Positions 7,817 through 15,942 of a stretch of 64,000 nt of DNA are shown here, piece by piece. Under the pieces are notes generated by a model that searched no databases, had not been told where the DNA came from, and worked only from the letters and a program-made list of their open reading frames with translations. Position numbers and translations under genes: made by a program. The DNA comes from Rhodococcoides kyotonense (GTDB taxonomy: Bacteria; Actinomycetota; Actinomycetes; Mycobacteriales; Mycobacteriaceae), in contig NZ_LVHI01000032.1 of NCBI RefSeq assembly GCF_001645385.1, positions 124,001 to 188,000 of the forward strand. Direction: 5' to 3'. The first letter of the stretch is position 1; every line of letters begins with the position of its first letter.

Positions 7817-8685
7817 CCATCTGGACCGAACTGGCAGGGCTGGACTTCTGCGTGAAGACGGTGGACGCCGCGGGGATTCCGACGCGTTCGCTGCAAGCCG
7901 GATCCGGTGACGAGGCCGTCATCTTCCTCCACGGCACGAGCGGCCATCTCGAGGCGTTCGCACGCAACATCGCCTCGCACTCGGAACGCTACGAATGCCA
8001 CGCCATCGACATGCTGGGACACGGGTACACCGGGAAACCGGACTACCCGTACGAAATCCCGCGTTACGTCGAGCATCTCGTCGCCTACATGGATGCCGTC
8101 GGCCTCTCGCGCGCCCACCTGGTCGGTGAGTCCCTCGGCGGTTGGGTTGCCGCACACCTGGCGAGTGAGCAGCCCGAACGCGTTCTGTCGCTGCAACTTC
8201 TGGCGGCGGGCGGCACCGTGGCCAACCCGGAGGTGATGGAACGCATCAAGACGTCCACCATGCGTGCGGTCACCACCGACGACATCGGCCTGACGCGTTC
8301 GCGGATGCATCTGCTGATGCACGATCCGGCCAACGCGACCGAAGAATTGGTGAACGTACGTCACCGCATCTATCACCGCCAGGAATTCGTCGACAACATC
8401 CACAATCTGCTGACCCTGCAGGAGATGGAGACCCGGCAGCGAAACCTGCTGCGGCCGGAGCGGCTTGCGTCCATCACGGCGCCGACGCTCGTCGTGTGGG
8501 GTCACGAGAACCCGTTCGGCGACGTGCCGGAGGCCCGAAAGATGGCCGCCGACATCCCCGGTGCGCGCCTCGAACTCTTCGAGGAGTGCGGACACTGGCC
8601 GCAGCACGAGCAGGCGGCGCTCTACAACCCGCTCAGTCTCGACTTCCTCGCGGAAGCGTCGGCGGCGGCGAAGACGACTGCTTGA
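7813..8685 (+). CDS. alpha/beta hydrolase, meta-cleavage product hydrolase
   Basis: The 290-aa alpha/beta-hydrolase has an oxyanion HGTSGH, the nucleophile Ser in GESLGG and the catalytic His in ECGHWPQHE. The latter is the CGHW(A/P)Q(W/H)E signature of C-C hydrolases such as MhpC and BphD. The acid position reads WGHENPFGD, so the Asp may be displaced. It directly follows the extradiol dioxygenase with ATGA overlap and should hydrolyse the ring-fission product to 2-hydroxypenta-2,4-dienoate plus an acid. The unit ends at the hairpin at 8735-8778. Confidence 0.85.
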   Translation: MTIWTELAGLDFCVKTVDAAGIPTRSLQAGSGDEAVIFLHGTSGHLEAFARNIASHSERYECHAIDMLGHGYTGKPDYPYEIPRYVEHLVAYMDAVGLSRAHLVGESLGGWVAAHLASEQPERVLSLQLLAAGGTVANPEVMERIKTSTMRAVTTDDIGLTRSRMHLLMHDPANATEELVNVRHRIYHRQEFVDNIHNLLTLQEMETRQRNLLRPERLASITAPTLVVWGHENPFGDVPEARKMAADIPGARLELFEECGHWPQHEQAALYNPLSLDFLAEASAAAKTTA

Positions 8686-8734
8686 CCGATTCTCGAACCG
8701 AGGGCGAGTGAGCCTCGGTGCGCACAACTCGCGG

Positions 8735-8778
8735 ACGCGGCCGACGGGACCCACAATGGTGCCGTCGGCCGCGTGCGT
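8735..8778 (+). terminator. Rho-independent terminator after the dioxygenase operon
   Basis: A perfect 13-bp GC-rich stem (ACGCGGCCGACGG at 8735-8747 with its complement at 8762-8774) is followed by GCGTTTT. It lies 50 bp after the hydrolase stop and just before the next gene. Confidence 0.7.
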
Positions 8779-8814
8779 TTTCGGCCGATGCTGCTCGACG
8801 TGAAAGGTGAAGGC

Positions 8815-9810
8815 GTGGAAACGATCTTGTTGTTGGCGACGGACGAATACGGTGTGATCGAATGCACCGTGACCGACCGGATCGGACAAAGGGGGCACGT
8901 CGTTCGCCCACCGGAGAGAACGCGACGAGCGGTGTCGGCACTGCTTCCCGACGCGACGGTGGTCATCGGAGAGTGGAGCGGCGAACTGCCACTCGGACGT
9001 GACGAGGCCCTGGCCGGGTCGAACGTGCGCCTCGTCCAGCAGCCCGGTGCAGGCGTCAACTTCATCGATCTCGGTGCATGGGCCGACGCCGGAGTGCCGG
9101 TCAGCAACGCGCCGGGCGGTAATGCTAGTTCCGTTGCCGAGTGGGCCGTCACGGCCGCGTCGTACCTGAACCGATCCGTCGGATGGGCCGATGCCGAAGT
9201 CCGCGCGGGCCGGTGGCCGCAGGAGTCGATCGTGCGTCGTGGTTGCCGCGATCTGGCCGAGTGTCGCGTCGGCGTGGTCGGTTTCGGTGAGGTCGGGCGA
9301 CGCGCTGCGTCGTTGTTCGGCGCGTACGGGTGCACGGTGCGCTATGCCGCGCGGAGCGACAAACGGGACGCGAACTTCGAACGCGTACCGCTCGACGTGC
9401 TCGTCGCGGAGTCGGACGTCCTCGTGCTGTCGGTACCGCTCACGGACGACACGAGGGGCGCAATCGGTCGCGCACAGTTCGACGCCATGCCCGACGGCGC
9501 AGTGCTGGTGAACGTCGCGCGCGGAGGCGTCGTCGACGAGGCCGCGCTGATCGACGCTCTGCGGCGCGGCCGGCTGGGAGGCGCGGCGCTCGACGTCGTC
9601 GAGACCGAACCGCTGCCTGACGGCTCACCCTTACGCGAGTTCGACAACGTGCTGCTCAGTCCTCATGTGGCGGGCGGTTCCTCGACGGCAATGCGTGCGA
9701 TCGCCGACATGGTGGCCAGGAACGTCGAGCGTGTACTGAGCGACCACGACCCGTTGTGGGTCGTCAACGGCGTCGCCGGGCAGCAGCCGACGTCGCTCTC
9801 GTCCCGATAA
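8815..9810 (+). CDS. D-isomer-specific 2-hydroxyacid dehydrogenase
   Basis: The 331-aa protein shows the Rossmann NAD-binding motif GFGEVGR in mid-protein and the catalytic trio of the family: Arg in NVARGGVVDE, Glu in VVETEPLP and His in SPHVAGGS. It should interconvert a 2-keto acid and a D-2-hydroxy acid with NAD(P)H. GTG 8815 is preferred because AAAGGTGA lies 7 nt upstream; GTG 8800 and GTG 8773 are alternatives, the latter inside the preceding terminator. It stands alone between a terminator and a 205-bp gap. It could reduce or oxidise a keto-acid released in ring cleavage. Confidence 0.85.
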   Translation: METILLLATDEYGVIECTVTDRIGQRGHVVRPPERTRRAVSALLPDATVVIGEWSGELPLGRDEALAGSNVRLVQQPGAGVNFIDLGAWADAGVPVSNAPGGNASSVAEWAVTAASYLNRSVGWADAEVRAGRWPQESIVRRGCRDLAECRVGVVGFGEVGRRAASLFGAYGCTVRYAARSDKRDANFERVPLDVLVAESDVLVLSVPLTDDTRGAIGRAQFDAMPDGAVLVNVARGGVVDEAALIDALRRGRLGGAALDVVETEPLPDGSPLREFDNVLLSPHVAGGSSTAMRAIADMVARNVERVLSDHDPLWVVNGVAGQQPTSLSSR

Positions 9811-9847
9811 TCGGCTTCTCACCTCGGCGCGGGGAATGTTTCGCCCG

Positions 9848-9888
9848 CGTTGCGTCCTCGTTCCGGCCCGGTGGCCGGACGTTGCGTC
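9848..9888. promoter_or_regulatory. Palindrome flanked by direct repeats upstream of the ABC operon
   Basis: The palindrome TCCGGCC-CGGT-GGCCGGA (9862-9879) is bracketed by two identical CGTTGCGTC copies (9848-9856 and 9880-9888). This lies in the otherwise featureless gap between the dehydrogenase and the binding protein. It could terminate the former or be a regulator site for the latter. Confidence 0.3.
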
Positions 9889-10015
9889 GCCGTAAGTTGT
9901 TCGTCCCGGTCCGCACGGTGGACCCAGTTGGTGGGCGCTCACGACTACCGCAATTACGTTTTCGGACATGAGCCCGCGTATGCGACGCAGATCACACAAA
10001 GGAAAGCTTCAGCCC

Positions 10016-10999
10016 ATGGCACAACGATTCAAGCTCGGAACGACGAGTGTTCTCGCGACGGCGACGCTGGCCGCACTGTTTCTCGGAGCCTGCAGCCGTC
10101 CCGCGACCGAGGCAGCGGAATCCACCTCGGCGGGAGGGAGCATCCGCATCGCGGTCGGCATCGACGCGTCCTACGCACCGTTCTTCCTCGCGAAGGACGA
10201 AGGCATGTTCGACGCCGCCGGACTCGACGTCGAACTGGTCCAGTTCGGGCGCGGCGGCGAAGCGGTCGATGCGCTGTCGACCGGGCAGGTTCAGATGGCC
10301 GGTAGCTCGGACACCACCACGATCGCGCAGCTGCAGCAGAACCCGGGGCTGCGTGCGATGTACTCCTACGAGACCTCGGGGGAGTACATCAAGGTGGTTC
10401 TGCGTAACCGGGTCGATTCCCCGCAGGCCATCAGGAAGCTGGGCATCGTTCCCGGGCTCAGCCAGATCTCGACGGACAAGTACCTCGAGGCCAACGGCAT
10501 CGCCGCGGATTCGATCGAGGAGATCACCGCGACACCGACCGACATGCCCGCTCTGCTGAGCCGAGGTGACATCGACGGCTACGTGCTCTGGGAGCCGTGG
10601 CCGACGGCGGCCCTCGACCAGGGAACGGGCAAGGTCGTGGCGACCACCGGTGACTACGACTGGTTCTACCACCACTGGGCGATCACGACGGACTCCTGGC
10701 TGAGCGCGAACGAGGAGACCGCACGCACCGTGCGCGACGTCCTGCAGGAGGCTACCGAGAAGGTCGAAGCCGACCCTGCAGCCGCCACCGCGGCGACGAT
10801 GGCCGCGGTCAACTCCGACGAGCAGCAGACGCTGACCGCGATCGACGAGATCGACTTCGTCGTCGAGGACCTCACCGAGAAGAGCATCGAGGACGCACAG
10901 TCGGTCGTCGACTTCTATCTGAAGGTGGGAGCGATGAACGCGCAGCCGGATCTGAACGCGTCGATTCTCGTCGACTGGTCCGAAGGAGGGCAGGCATGA
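10016..10999 (+). CDS. ABC transporter substrate-binding lipoprotein, NMT1/NitT-TauT type
   Basis: The 327-aa lipoprotein starts at ATG 10016, with AAAGGAAAG about 9 nt upstream. The signal peptide ends in the lipobox LGAC. The mature region IAVGIDASYAPFFLAKDEGMF and the later DMPALLSRGDIDGYVLWEPW are typical of SsuA/NMT1 proteins. It overlaps the ATPase gene by ATGA and is followed by the permease, giving a complete importer. It is a close paralogue of the orphan lipoprotein at 2130-3104. The ligand is presumably the aromatic or sulfonated substrate of the island; this is inferred from context only. Confidence 0.9.
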   Translation: MAQRFKLGTTSVLATATLAALFLGACSRPATEAAESTSAGGSIRIAVGIDASYAPFFLAKDEGMFDAAGLDVELVQFGRGGEAVDALSTGQVQMAGSSDTTTIAQLQQNPGLRAMYSYETSGEYIKVVLRNRVDSPQAIRKLGIVPGLSQISTDKYLEANGIAADSIEEITATPTDMPALLSRGDIDGYVLWEPWPTAALDQGTGKVVATTGDYDWFYHHWAITTDSWLSANEETARTVRDVLQEATEKVEADPAAATAATMAAVNSDEQQTLTAIDEIDFVVEDLTEKSIEDAQSVVDFYLKVGAMNAQPDLNASILVDWSEGGQA

Positions 11000-11802
11000 C
11001 CGCGAGCACCATCGAGGGAGTCCCGGTTCACGTACGCGATGTAGCCATTCGTTTCGGCGAGCTGGAGGTCGTGTCCGGAATCGATCTCGACATCCAACCG
11101 GGCGAGTTCGTCTGTCTGCTCGGACCGAGTGGATGCGGCAAGTCGACCTTGCTGTCGGCACTCGCCGGTTTCGTCGACACCGCCGAGGGTGAGGTGGTCT
11201 GCAACGACGTCCGCGTCGAGGGCAACAACACGCACGCCGGCATGGTCTTCCAGAGCTCGGAAGCTCTGTTCGAGTGGATGACCGTGAGCCAGAACGTGGC
11301 CTACGGTCCGCGGATGCGCGGGGCCGACAAGGCCGAACAGGCCCGGATCGCCGCCGAGTACCTGGCCATGGTCGGTCTCCGTCACGCAGGCGCCAAGTAC
11401 CCGACCCAGCTGTCCGGCGGCATGAAGCAACGTGTGCAGATCGCTCGCGTTCTCGCCAACCAGCCGCGCCTGGTCCTGATGGACGAGCCTTTCGGAGCCC
11501 TCGACGCGCAGACGCGTCAGGTGCTGCAGACCGAACTCGACACGATCTGGCGGAACACCGGCTGCACCGTCGTGTTCGTGACCCACGACATCGACGAGGC
11601 GATCACGCTCGCCGATCGGGTCGTGGTCATGAGCGCAGGGCCGAGTGCACGCATCAAGAGCGTCTACACCGTCGACGCGCCCCGCCCACGTGACCGGAAG
11701 AACCCGGCCGTGGCGGATCTCTACGAACGTCTTCGCGACGACATCCGTGCCGAAGTCGTTGCCTCACTGAGAAATCAAGGAATCGAGGAGGACGAGCTGT
11801 GA
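10996..11802 (+). CDS. ABC transporter ATP-binding protein (SsuB/TauB-like)
   Basis: The 268-aa ATPase carries Walker A GPSGCGKST, Q-loop MVFQSSE, signature LSGGMKQR, Walker B LVLMDEP, D-loop and switch His VTHD, all in order and intact. It belongs to the NitT/TauT family, which energises uptake of nitrate, sulfonates and aromatic acids. It is coupled by overlap to the lipoprotein upstream (ATGA) and the permease downstream (GTGA). Confidence 0.92.
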   Translation: MTASTIEGVPVHVRDVAIRFGELEVVSGIDLDIQPGEFVCLLGPSGCGKSTLLSALAGFVDTAEGEVVCNDVRVEGNNTHAGMVFQSSEALFEWMTVSQNVAYGPRMRGADKAEQARIAAEYLAMVGLRHAGAKYPTQLSGGMKQRVQIARVLANQPRLVLMDEPFGALDAQTRQVLQTELDTIWRNTGCTVVFVTHDIDEAITLADRVVVMSAGPSARIKSVYTVDAPRPRDRKNPAVADLYERLRDDIRAEVVASLRNQGIEEDEL

Positions 11803-12632
11803 CCGCAGTCGTCGCCGGTCGTCCCGCGACCGCATCAGCACCCAGCCGTCGGAAGGCAAGCCGAGCGCGCTCCATGAGCGGATCGGTCCTCCGCACGGCA
11901 GCCCTCTGGTCGGCGTCCGTCGTGCTCGGACTGGCCGTGTGGTCCTTCCTTGCATGGTGGTACGGGCCGACCACGATGGCGTCGCCCACGGCAGTGGTGT
12001 CCGCTGCCAAGGAACTGTCCGACAGCGGCGTCCTGTGGAGCTCGATCCAGGCGTCGGCGGGACGAATTCTCATCGGCTGGGCACTCGGCGTCGTGGTCGG
12101 AGCCCCCGTCGGAATTCTCATGGGCCGCATCGACATCGTTCGACAACTCCTCGACCCGTACATCGAATTCTTCCGATTCATCCCACCGATCGCGTTCGTG
12201 ACACTCGCCGTCGTCTGGTTCGGCATCGGTGAGACGTCCAAGATCGTTCTGATCTTCTACACGTCGGTGTTCATCGTGACCGTCAGTACGATCGCGGCGA
12301 CCGTCGCGATCAGCGACAACAAGCTGCAGGCAGCGGCCAATCTCGGTGCCGGTCGCTTCCAGATCATGAAGACGGTCGTGTTGCCGTCGACCGTCCCGGG
12401 AATCGTGACCGGTGCGCGTCTGGCGATGGGAAACAGCTTCCTGACGATCGTCTCGGCCGAGATCGTCGCCGCCAACGCCGGTATCGGCTCGATGATCTGG
12501 CAGGCTCGTAACTACGGACGCATCGACTGGACCTTCGTCGGAATCATCACGTTGGGAATCATGGGATTCCTCTTCGACCGCATTCTCCGAACGGTCTCCA
12601 CCAGGTTCCTCGGAAAGTACGGAGTGAAATGA
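11799..12632 (+). CDS. ABC transporter permease (SsuC/TauC-like)
   Basis: The 277-aa integral membrane protein has about six helices. The EAA loop region (NKLQAAANLGAGRFQIMKTVVLPSTVPGIVTGARLA) is typical of BPD-type permeases. A basic N-terminal tail of about 30 residues precedes helix 1. The GTG start overlaps the ATPase stop, and the stop overlaps the aldolase start by ATGA. The co-translated four-gene unit ends at the terminator at 13438. Confidence 0.9.
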   Translation: MTAVVAGRPATASAPSRRKASRARSMSGSVLRTAALWSASVVLGLAVWSFLAWWYGPTTMASPTAVVSAAKELSDSGVLWSSIQASAGRILIGWALGVVVGAPVGILMGRIDIVRQLLDPYIEFFRFIPPIAFVTLAVVWFGIGETSKIVLIFYTSVFIVTVSTIAATVAISDNKLQAAANLGAGRFQIMKTVVLPSTVPGIVTGARLAMGNSFLTIVSAEIVAANAGIGSMIWQARNYGRIDWTFVGIITLGIMGFLFDRILRTVSTRFLGKYGVK

Positions 12633-13417
12633 CGAACGACACCGCCACCATCGCAGAGAAGGCCGGAATCCCCGGCGCCCCAACAGGTCTGACTGTCGAG
12701 CAGGAACGTCACCGCCGCAAGGTCGCGGTGGTCGGAGGCTACCGAATCCTGTCTCGCTTCGGACTGGACGAGGGAATCTCGGGCCACATCACGGCCCGTG
12801 ACCCAGAGGACCCGGAAACCTTCTGGACGGCCCCGTTCGGTCGACACTTCTCGCAGGTGCGACCCGAAGAACTACTGCACGTCGGGTCGGACGGAACGAT
12901 TCTGTCCGGTTCCGGGCCACTGAACCGGGCGGCCTTCGTCATCCACTCCAAGATCCACCACGCACGCCCGGACGTGATCGGCGCGGTCCACGCACACGGC
13001 CTGCAGGGCAAGGCGTTCTCGTCGCTGCACCAACTGCTTTCACCGATCACGCAGGACGCGTGCGCTTTCTACGACGATCACTCGATGTACGAGGAGTACC
13101 ACGGTGTGGTTCTCGACGACGAGGAGGGCGAACGGATCGCGGCCGCACTGGGTTCGAAGAAGGCGGTCATCCTGACCAATCACGGCCACCTCACGGTCGG
13201 GGAATCCGTCGAGTCGGCCGTCTGGTGGTACGTGTCGATGGAACGCTCGATGCAGGCGGAGCTCGCGGCACGTGCGGCGGGAACGCCAGTGGTGTTGTAC
13301 GACAAGATCGCGGCCACGACGTACGACGCCGTGGGGACCGAGAAGGTGGGGTGGTTCGCCTACTCGACCATCATCCAGAAGATCGCGGCCGAGGAGCCCG
13401 ACATCTTCGGTCACTGA
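12629..13417 (+). CDS. Class II aldolase/adducin family protein
   Basis: The 262-aa protein has a class II aldolase fold with metal-ligand histidines in VHAHG and TNHGHLTVG. The segment GISGHITARDPE at the N-terminus is typical of the subgroup often annotated as class II aldolase or decarboxylase in catabolic clusters. Zn-dependent retro-aldol cleavage or decarboxylation is expected. It is coupled to the permease by ATGA and precedes a strong terminator, so it belongs to the transport operon. It may process the imported compound or a side-chain fragment. Confidence 0.8.
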   Translation: MTNDTATIAEKAGIPGAPTGLTVEQERHRRKVAVVGGYRILSRFGLDEGISGHITARDPEDPETFWTAPFGRHFSQVRPEELLHVGSDGTILSGSGPLNRAAFVIHSKIHHARPDVIGAVHAHGLQGKAFSSLHQLLSPITQDACAFYDDHSMYEEYHGVVLDDEEGERIAAALGSKKAVILTNHGHLTVGESVESAVWWYVSMERSMQAELAARAAGTPVVLYDKIAATTYDAVGTEKVGWFAYSTIIQKIAAEEPDIFGH

Positions 13418-13437
13418 TTTCGTTCTGCACTTCAAGC

Positions 13438-13477
13438 ACCGGGTACGCGCGACGACTTGTCGCGCGTACCCGGTTTT
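13438..13477 (+). terminator. Rho-independent terminator of the ABC-aldolase operon
   Basis: A perfect 15-bp stem (CCGGGTACGCGCGAC at 13439-13453 and its complement at 13459-13473) has a GACTT loop and is followed by TTTT. It lies 20 bp downstream of the aldolase stop. Confidence 0.85.
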
Positions 13478-13525
13478 CGTCGTGCACCGCCGATTGCACG
13501 GGCCGGCGGGAGTGTTCCGGTGAGC

Positions 13526-13539
13526 GAACCGTTTCCATT
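13526..13539 (+). promoter_or_regulatory. Candidate regulator motif upstream of the reductase
   Basis: GAACCGTTTCCATT matches 12 of 14 bases with GAACCGAATCCATT upstream of the Rieske oxygenase (4008-4021). A weaker relative, GAACCCGTTTCGG, is at 14953-14965 in front of the IclR gene. All three promoters belong to one electron-transfer/oxygenase system, so a common regulator is plausible. Confidence 0.3.
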
Positions 13540-13572
13540 TCCTCTGCGCCGCACTGTGTTTACGGTTCGATC

Positions 13573-14562
13573 ATGACTTCATCGGTGGACCTGTCGGTCG
13601 ACATTCTGATCATCGGCGCCGGCCCGGCCGGGCTGTATGCCGCGTACTACGCCGGATTCCGCGGACTGCGGGTCGCCGTACTCGACGCACTGGACGAGCC
13701 CGGCGGGCAGATCAGCGCGATGTACCCGGAGAAGGCCATCCTCGACATCGCAGGGTTCCCGTCGGTGAAAGGACGCGACCTGATCGACGGCCTTCTGGCG
13801 CAGGCTGCTCCGTACTCACCCGAATACGTACTGGGCGAGCGCGCATCGAATCTGCGGCACCTTCCGGACGGATCCGTTGCGATCTCGACGGACAAGGACC
13901 GCACCATCTTCGCGGGTGCAGTCGTCATCTGCGGTGGCATCGGCGCGTTCACGCCGCGGCCTCTGCCGAAGGGGCACGGTTTCCTCGGTCGCGGGCTGAG
14001 CTACTTCGTGCCCGACCTGTCCGCGCATGCCGATCGCGACGTCGTCATCGTGGGCGGTGGTGACAGCGCGTTCGACTGGGCAGCCCATCTGGAGCCGATC
14101 GCGAAATCGGTGACTCTCGTGCACCGGCGTGACAAGTTCCGTGCGCACAAGGCATCGGTGGCCAAGGTGTTCGACAGCTCGGTGCAGGTCGTCGTCAACG
14201 CCGACGTCTCGGCGGTGCGCGGTGAGGAGTGGATCTCCGAGGTCGACATCGCGCACAAGGCAGGTCACCAGGACACCCTGTCGGCGCAGTCGGTCATCGC
14301 GGCTCTCGGCTTCACCGCCGACCTCGGTCCGCTGAACGACTGGGGCATCGCGATCGAGAACCGGCACGTACTCGTCGACACCCGAATGCAGACCACGGCC
14401 CCGCGCGTGTACGCAGCGGGCGACATCACCGACTACCCCGGCAAGGTGCGGCTGATCGCCGTCGGTTTCGGTGAAGCCGCCACCGCCGTCAACAACGCGG
14501 CCGCCGTCCTCGACCCCGACGCGGAAATCTTCCCGGGTCATTCCACAGAGCAGGAGAACTGA
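13573..14562 (+). CDS. Ferredoxin--NADP+ reductase, thioredoxin-reductase-like type
   Basis: The 329-aa flavoprotein has an N-terminal FAD motif GAGPAGLYAAYYAG, an NAD(P) motif VIVGGGDSAFDWA with downstream HRRDKFRAH, and the FAD-binding C-terminal YAAGDITDYPGK. It lacks the redox CxxC of thioredoxin reductase, as expected for the YumC-type ferredoxin-NADP reductases. ATG 13573 is the start that gives a normal N-terminus; the longer upstream frame is read-through of the aldolase region. It lies immediately before the ferredoxin gene and should supply electrons to the Rieske oxygenase. Confidence 0.88.
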   Translation: MTSSVDLSVDILIIGAGPAGLYAAYYAGFRGLRVAVLDALDEPGGQISAMYPEKAILDIAGFPSVKGRDLIDGLLAQAAPYSPEYVLGERASNLRHLPDGSVAISTDKDRTIFAGAVVICGGIGAFTPRPLPKGHGFLGRGLSYFVPDLSAHADRDVVIVGGGDSAFDWAAHLEPIAKSVTLVHRRDKFRAHKASVAKVFDSSVQVVVNADVSAVRGEEWISEVDIAHKAGHQDTLSAQSVIAALGFTADLGPLNDWGIAIENRHVLVDTRMQTTAPRVYAAGDITDYPGKVRLIAVGFGEAATAVNNAAAVLDPDAEIFPGHSTEQEN

Positions 14563-14566
14563 CGTC

Positions 14567-14896
14567 ATGCCGTTCGTCATCGGAGAAGCGTGCATCGATT
14601 ACATGGATCGATCGTGCATGGAAGAATGCCCGGTCGATTGCATCTACGAGGGCAATCGCAAGCTGTACATCAACCCGGCCGAGTGCATCGATTGCGGGGC
14701 ATGCGAATTGGCGTGCCCGGTCGAGGCCATCACGGTCGACCGCAAGGCGGATCCGGAGTTCCGCGAGGACAACAAGCGGTTCTTCCTCGAGGTGCTGGAC
14801 GGAAGATCCGAACCGGTCGGAACGCCGGGCGGTGCCGCGAAGATCGGGCCGATCGGTGTCGACACTCCCATCGTCGACGAATTCGAGGAAGCCTGA
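14567..14896 (+). CDS. 7Fe ferredoxin (3Fe-4S/4Fe-4S)
   Basis: This is a 109-aa ferredoxin. Cys9, Cys17 and Cys21/Cys25 are the N-terminal cluster region (CMEECPVDC). CIDCGACELACP at 40-51 is a standard 4Fe-4S motif. The length with a C-terminal extension matches actinobacterial FdxA/FdxC-type 7Fe ferredoxins. It begins 4 bp after the reductase stop. It is likely the electron carrier between the reductase and the Rieske oxygenase. Confidence 0.9.
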   Translation: MPFVIGEACIDYMDRSCMEECPVDCIYEGNRKLYINPAECIDCGACELACPVEAITVDRKADPEFREDNKRFFLEVLDGRSEPVGTPGGAAKIGPIGVDTPIVDEFEEA

Positions 14897-15033
14897 CCGG
14901 AACCGGACGAAACGGCTCGGCATGTAACGAACATGAGTCCAGTTCGCCCAATGAACCCGTTTCGGTGACCGAGCCGGCCGAAAACCCTTAACGTTCTGTC
15001 GGGGGAAGCCAACAGTCGAACACGAGGTGAAGA

Positions 15034-15942
15034 ATGAGTTCCGCAGTTCCCGCATCCCCAGGTCCTTCGTCGGCTCCGCTGCTGCGCATCGATGCACGCC
15101 CGTCCGCGCCGTCTGCTCCTTCGGCGGATCTTGCGTCCGTCCTGGGGAAAGCGCGACTCATCCTCGACGCGTTCGACCGCGAGAACGCCGATCTGTCCTT
15201 GACCGAGCTCACCCGCCGCAGCGGTGTGGCGAAGGCGAGTGTGCATCGGTTGGCGGGTGAGCTGGTCGAGTGGGGACTGCTCGAGCGTGCGGGAACGAAA
15301 TACCGACTCGGCCTCCGGCTCTTCGAACTCGGTCAGCTCGTACCGCGGCAGCGGATCCTGCGCGACGCCGCTCTGCCGTACATGGAGGATCTCCTGCTCG
15401 CCACGCAGGAGACCGTGCACTTCGCGGTTCGCGAGGGCCTCGACGTTCTCTACATCGAGAAGATCGTCGGGCACCGGGGACTGAACGAGAACTCCCGCGT
15501 CGCCGGTCGATTGCCGCTGTACTGCACGGCCACCGGCAAGATCATCATGGCCTTCTCGCCTCGCTCGGTGTTCGACGAGGTCGCGGCCCAGGGCTTCACC
15601 GCGCTGACGGCACGTACGACGATGTCGGTGTCGGTACTGGCGCACCAACTCGAGCGGATGCGACGCGACAAGCTCGCTGTCGAGGTCGAGGAGACGCGGC
15701 TGGGGTACATGAGTGTCGCGGTGCCGGTGTTCAGCGGCCACGACGTCCTGGCAGGCGCGCTGTCGGTGACGGCACCGACCTCTCGGTTGAACGTCAGTCG
15801 CGTCACCGGTGCACTGCGCACCGCGGGCATGGGGATCTCCCGCACGCTGCAGGCGATGAAGTGCCACCGACCCGACGGCCTCGCGAATCGCGAGTCGACG
15901 TGCCACCCGACGGTGTGCTCGTTCAACGGGTGCGGTCGGTGA
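15034..15942 (+). CDS. IclR-family transcriptional regulator
   Basis: The 302-aa protein has a Pro/Ala/Ser-rich leader of about 30 residues and a winged helix-turn-helix (SLTELTRRSGVAKASVHRLAGELVEWGLLERAG). It continues with an IclR effector domain (VHFAVREGLDVLYIEKI, LPLYCTATGKIIMA). IclR proteins control aromatic catabolic operons in response to a pathway metabolite. It is the only classical regulator inside the 0-24 kb island and the probable controller. Its 3' end overlaps the convergent ligase gene by 20 bp. Confidence 0.88.
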   Translation: MSSAVPASPGPSSAPLLRIDARPSAPSAPSADLASVLGKARLILDAFDRENADLSLTELTRRSGVAKASVHRLAGELVEWGLLERAGTKYRLGLRLFELGQLVPRQRILRDAALPYMEDLLLATQETVHFAVREGLDVLYIEKIVGHRGLNENSRVAGRLPLYCTATGKIIMAFSPRSVFDEVAAQGFTALTARTTMSVSVLAHQLERMRRDKLAVEVEETRLGYMSVAVPVFSGHDVLAGALSVTAPTSRLNVSRVTGALRTAGMGISRTLQAMKCHRPDGLANRESTCHPTVCSFNGCGR

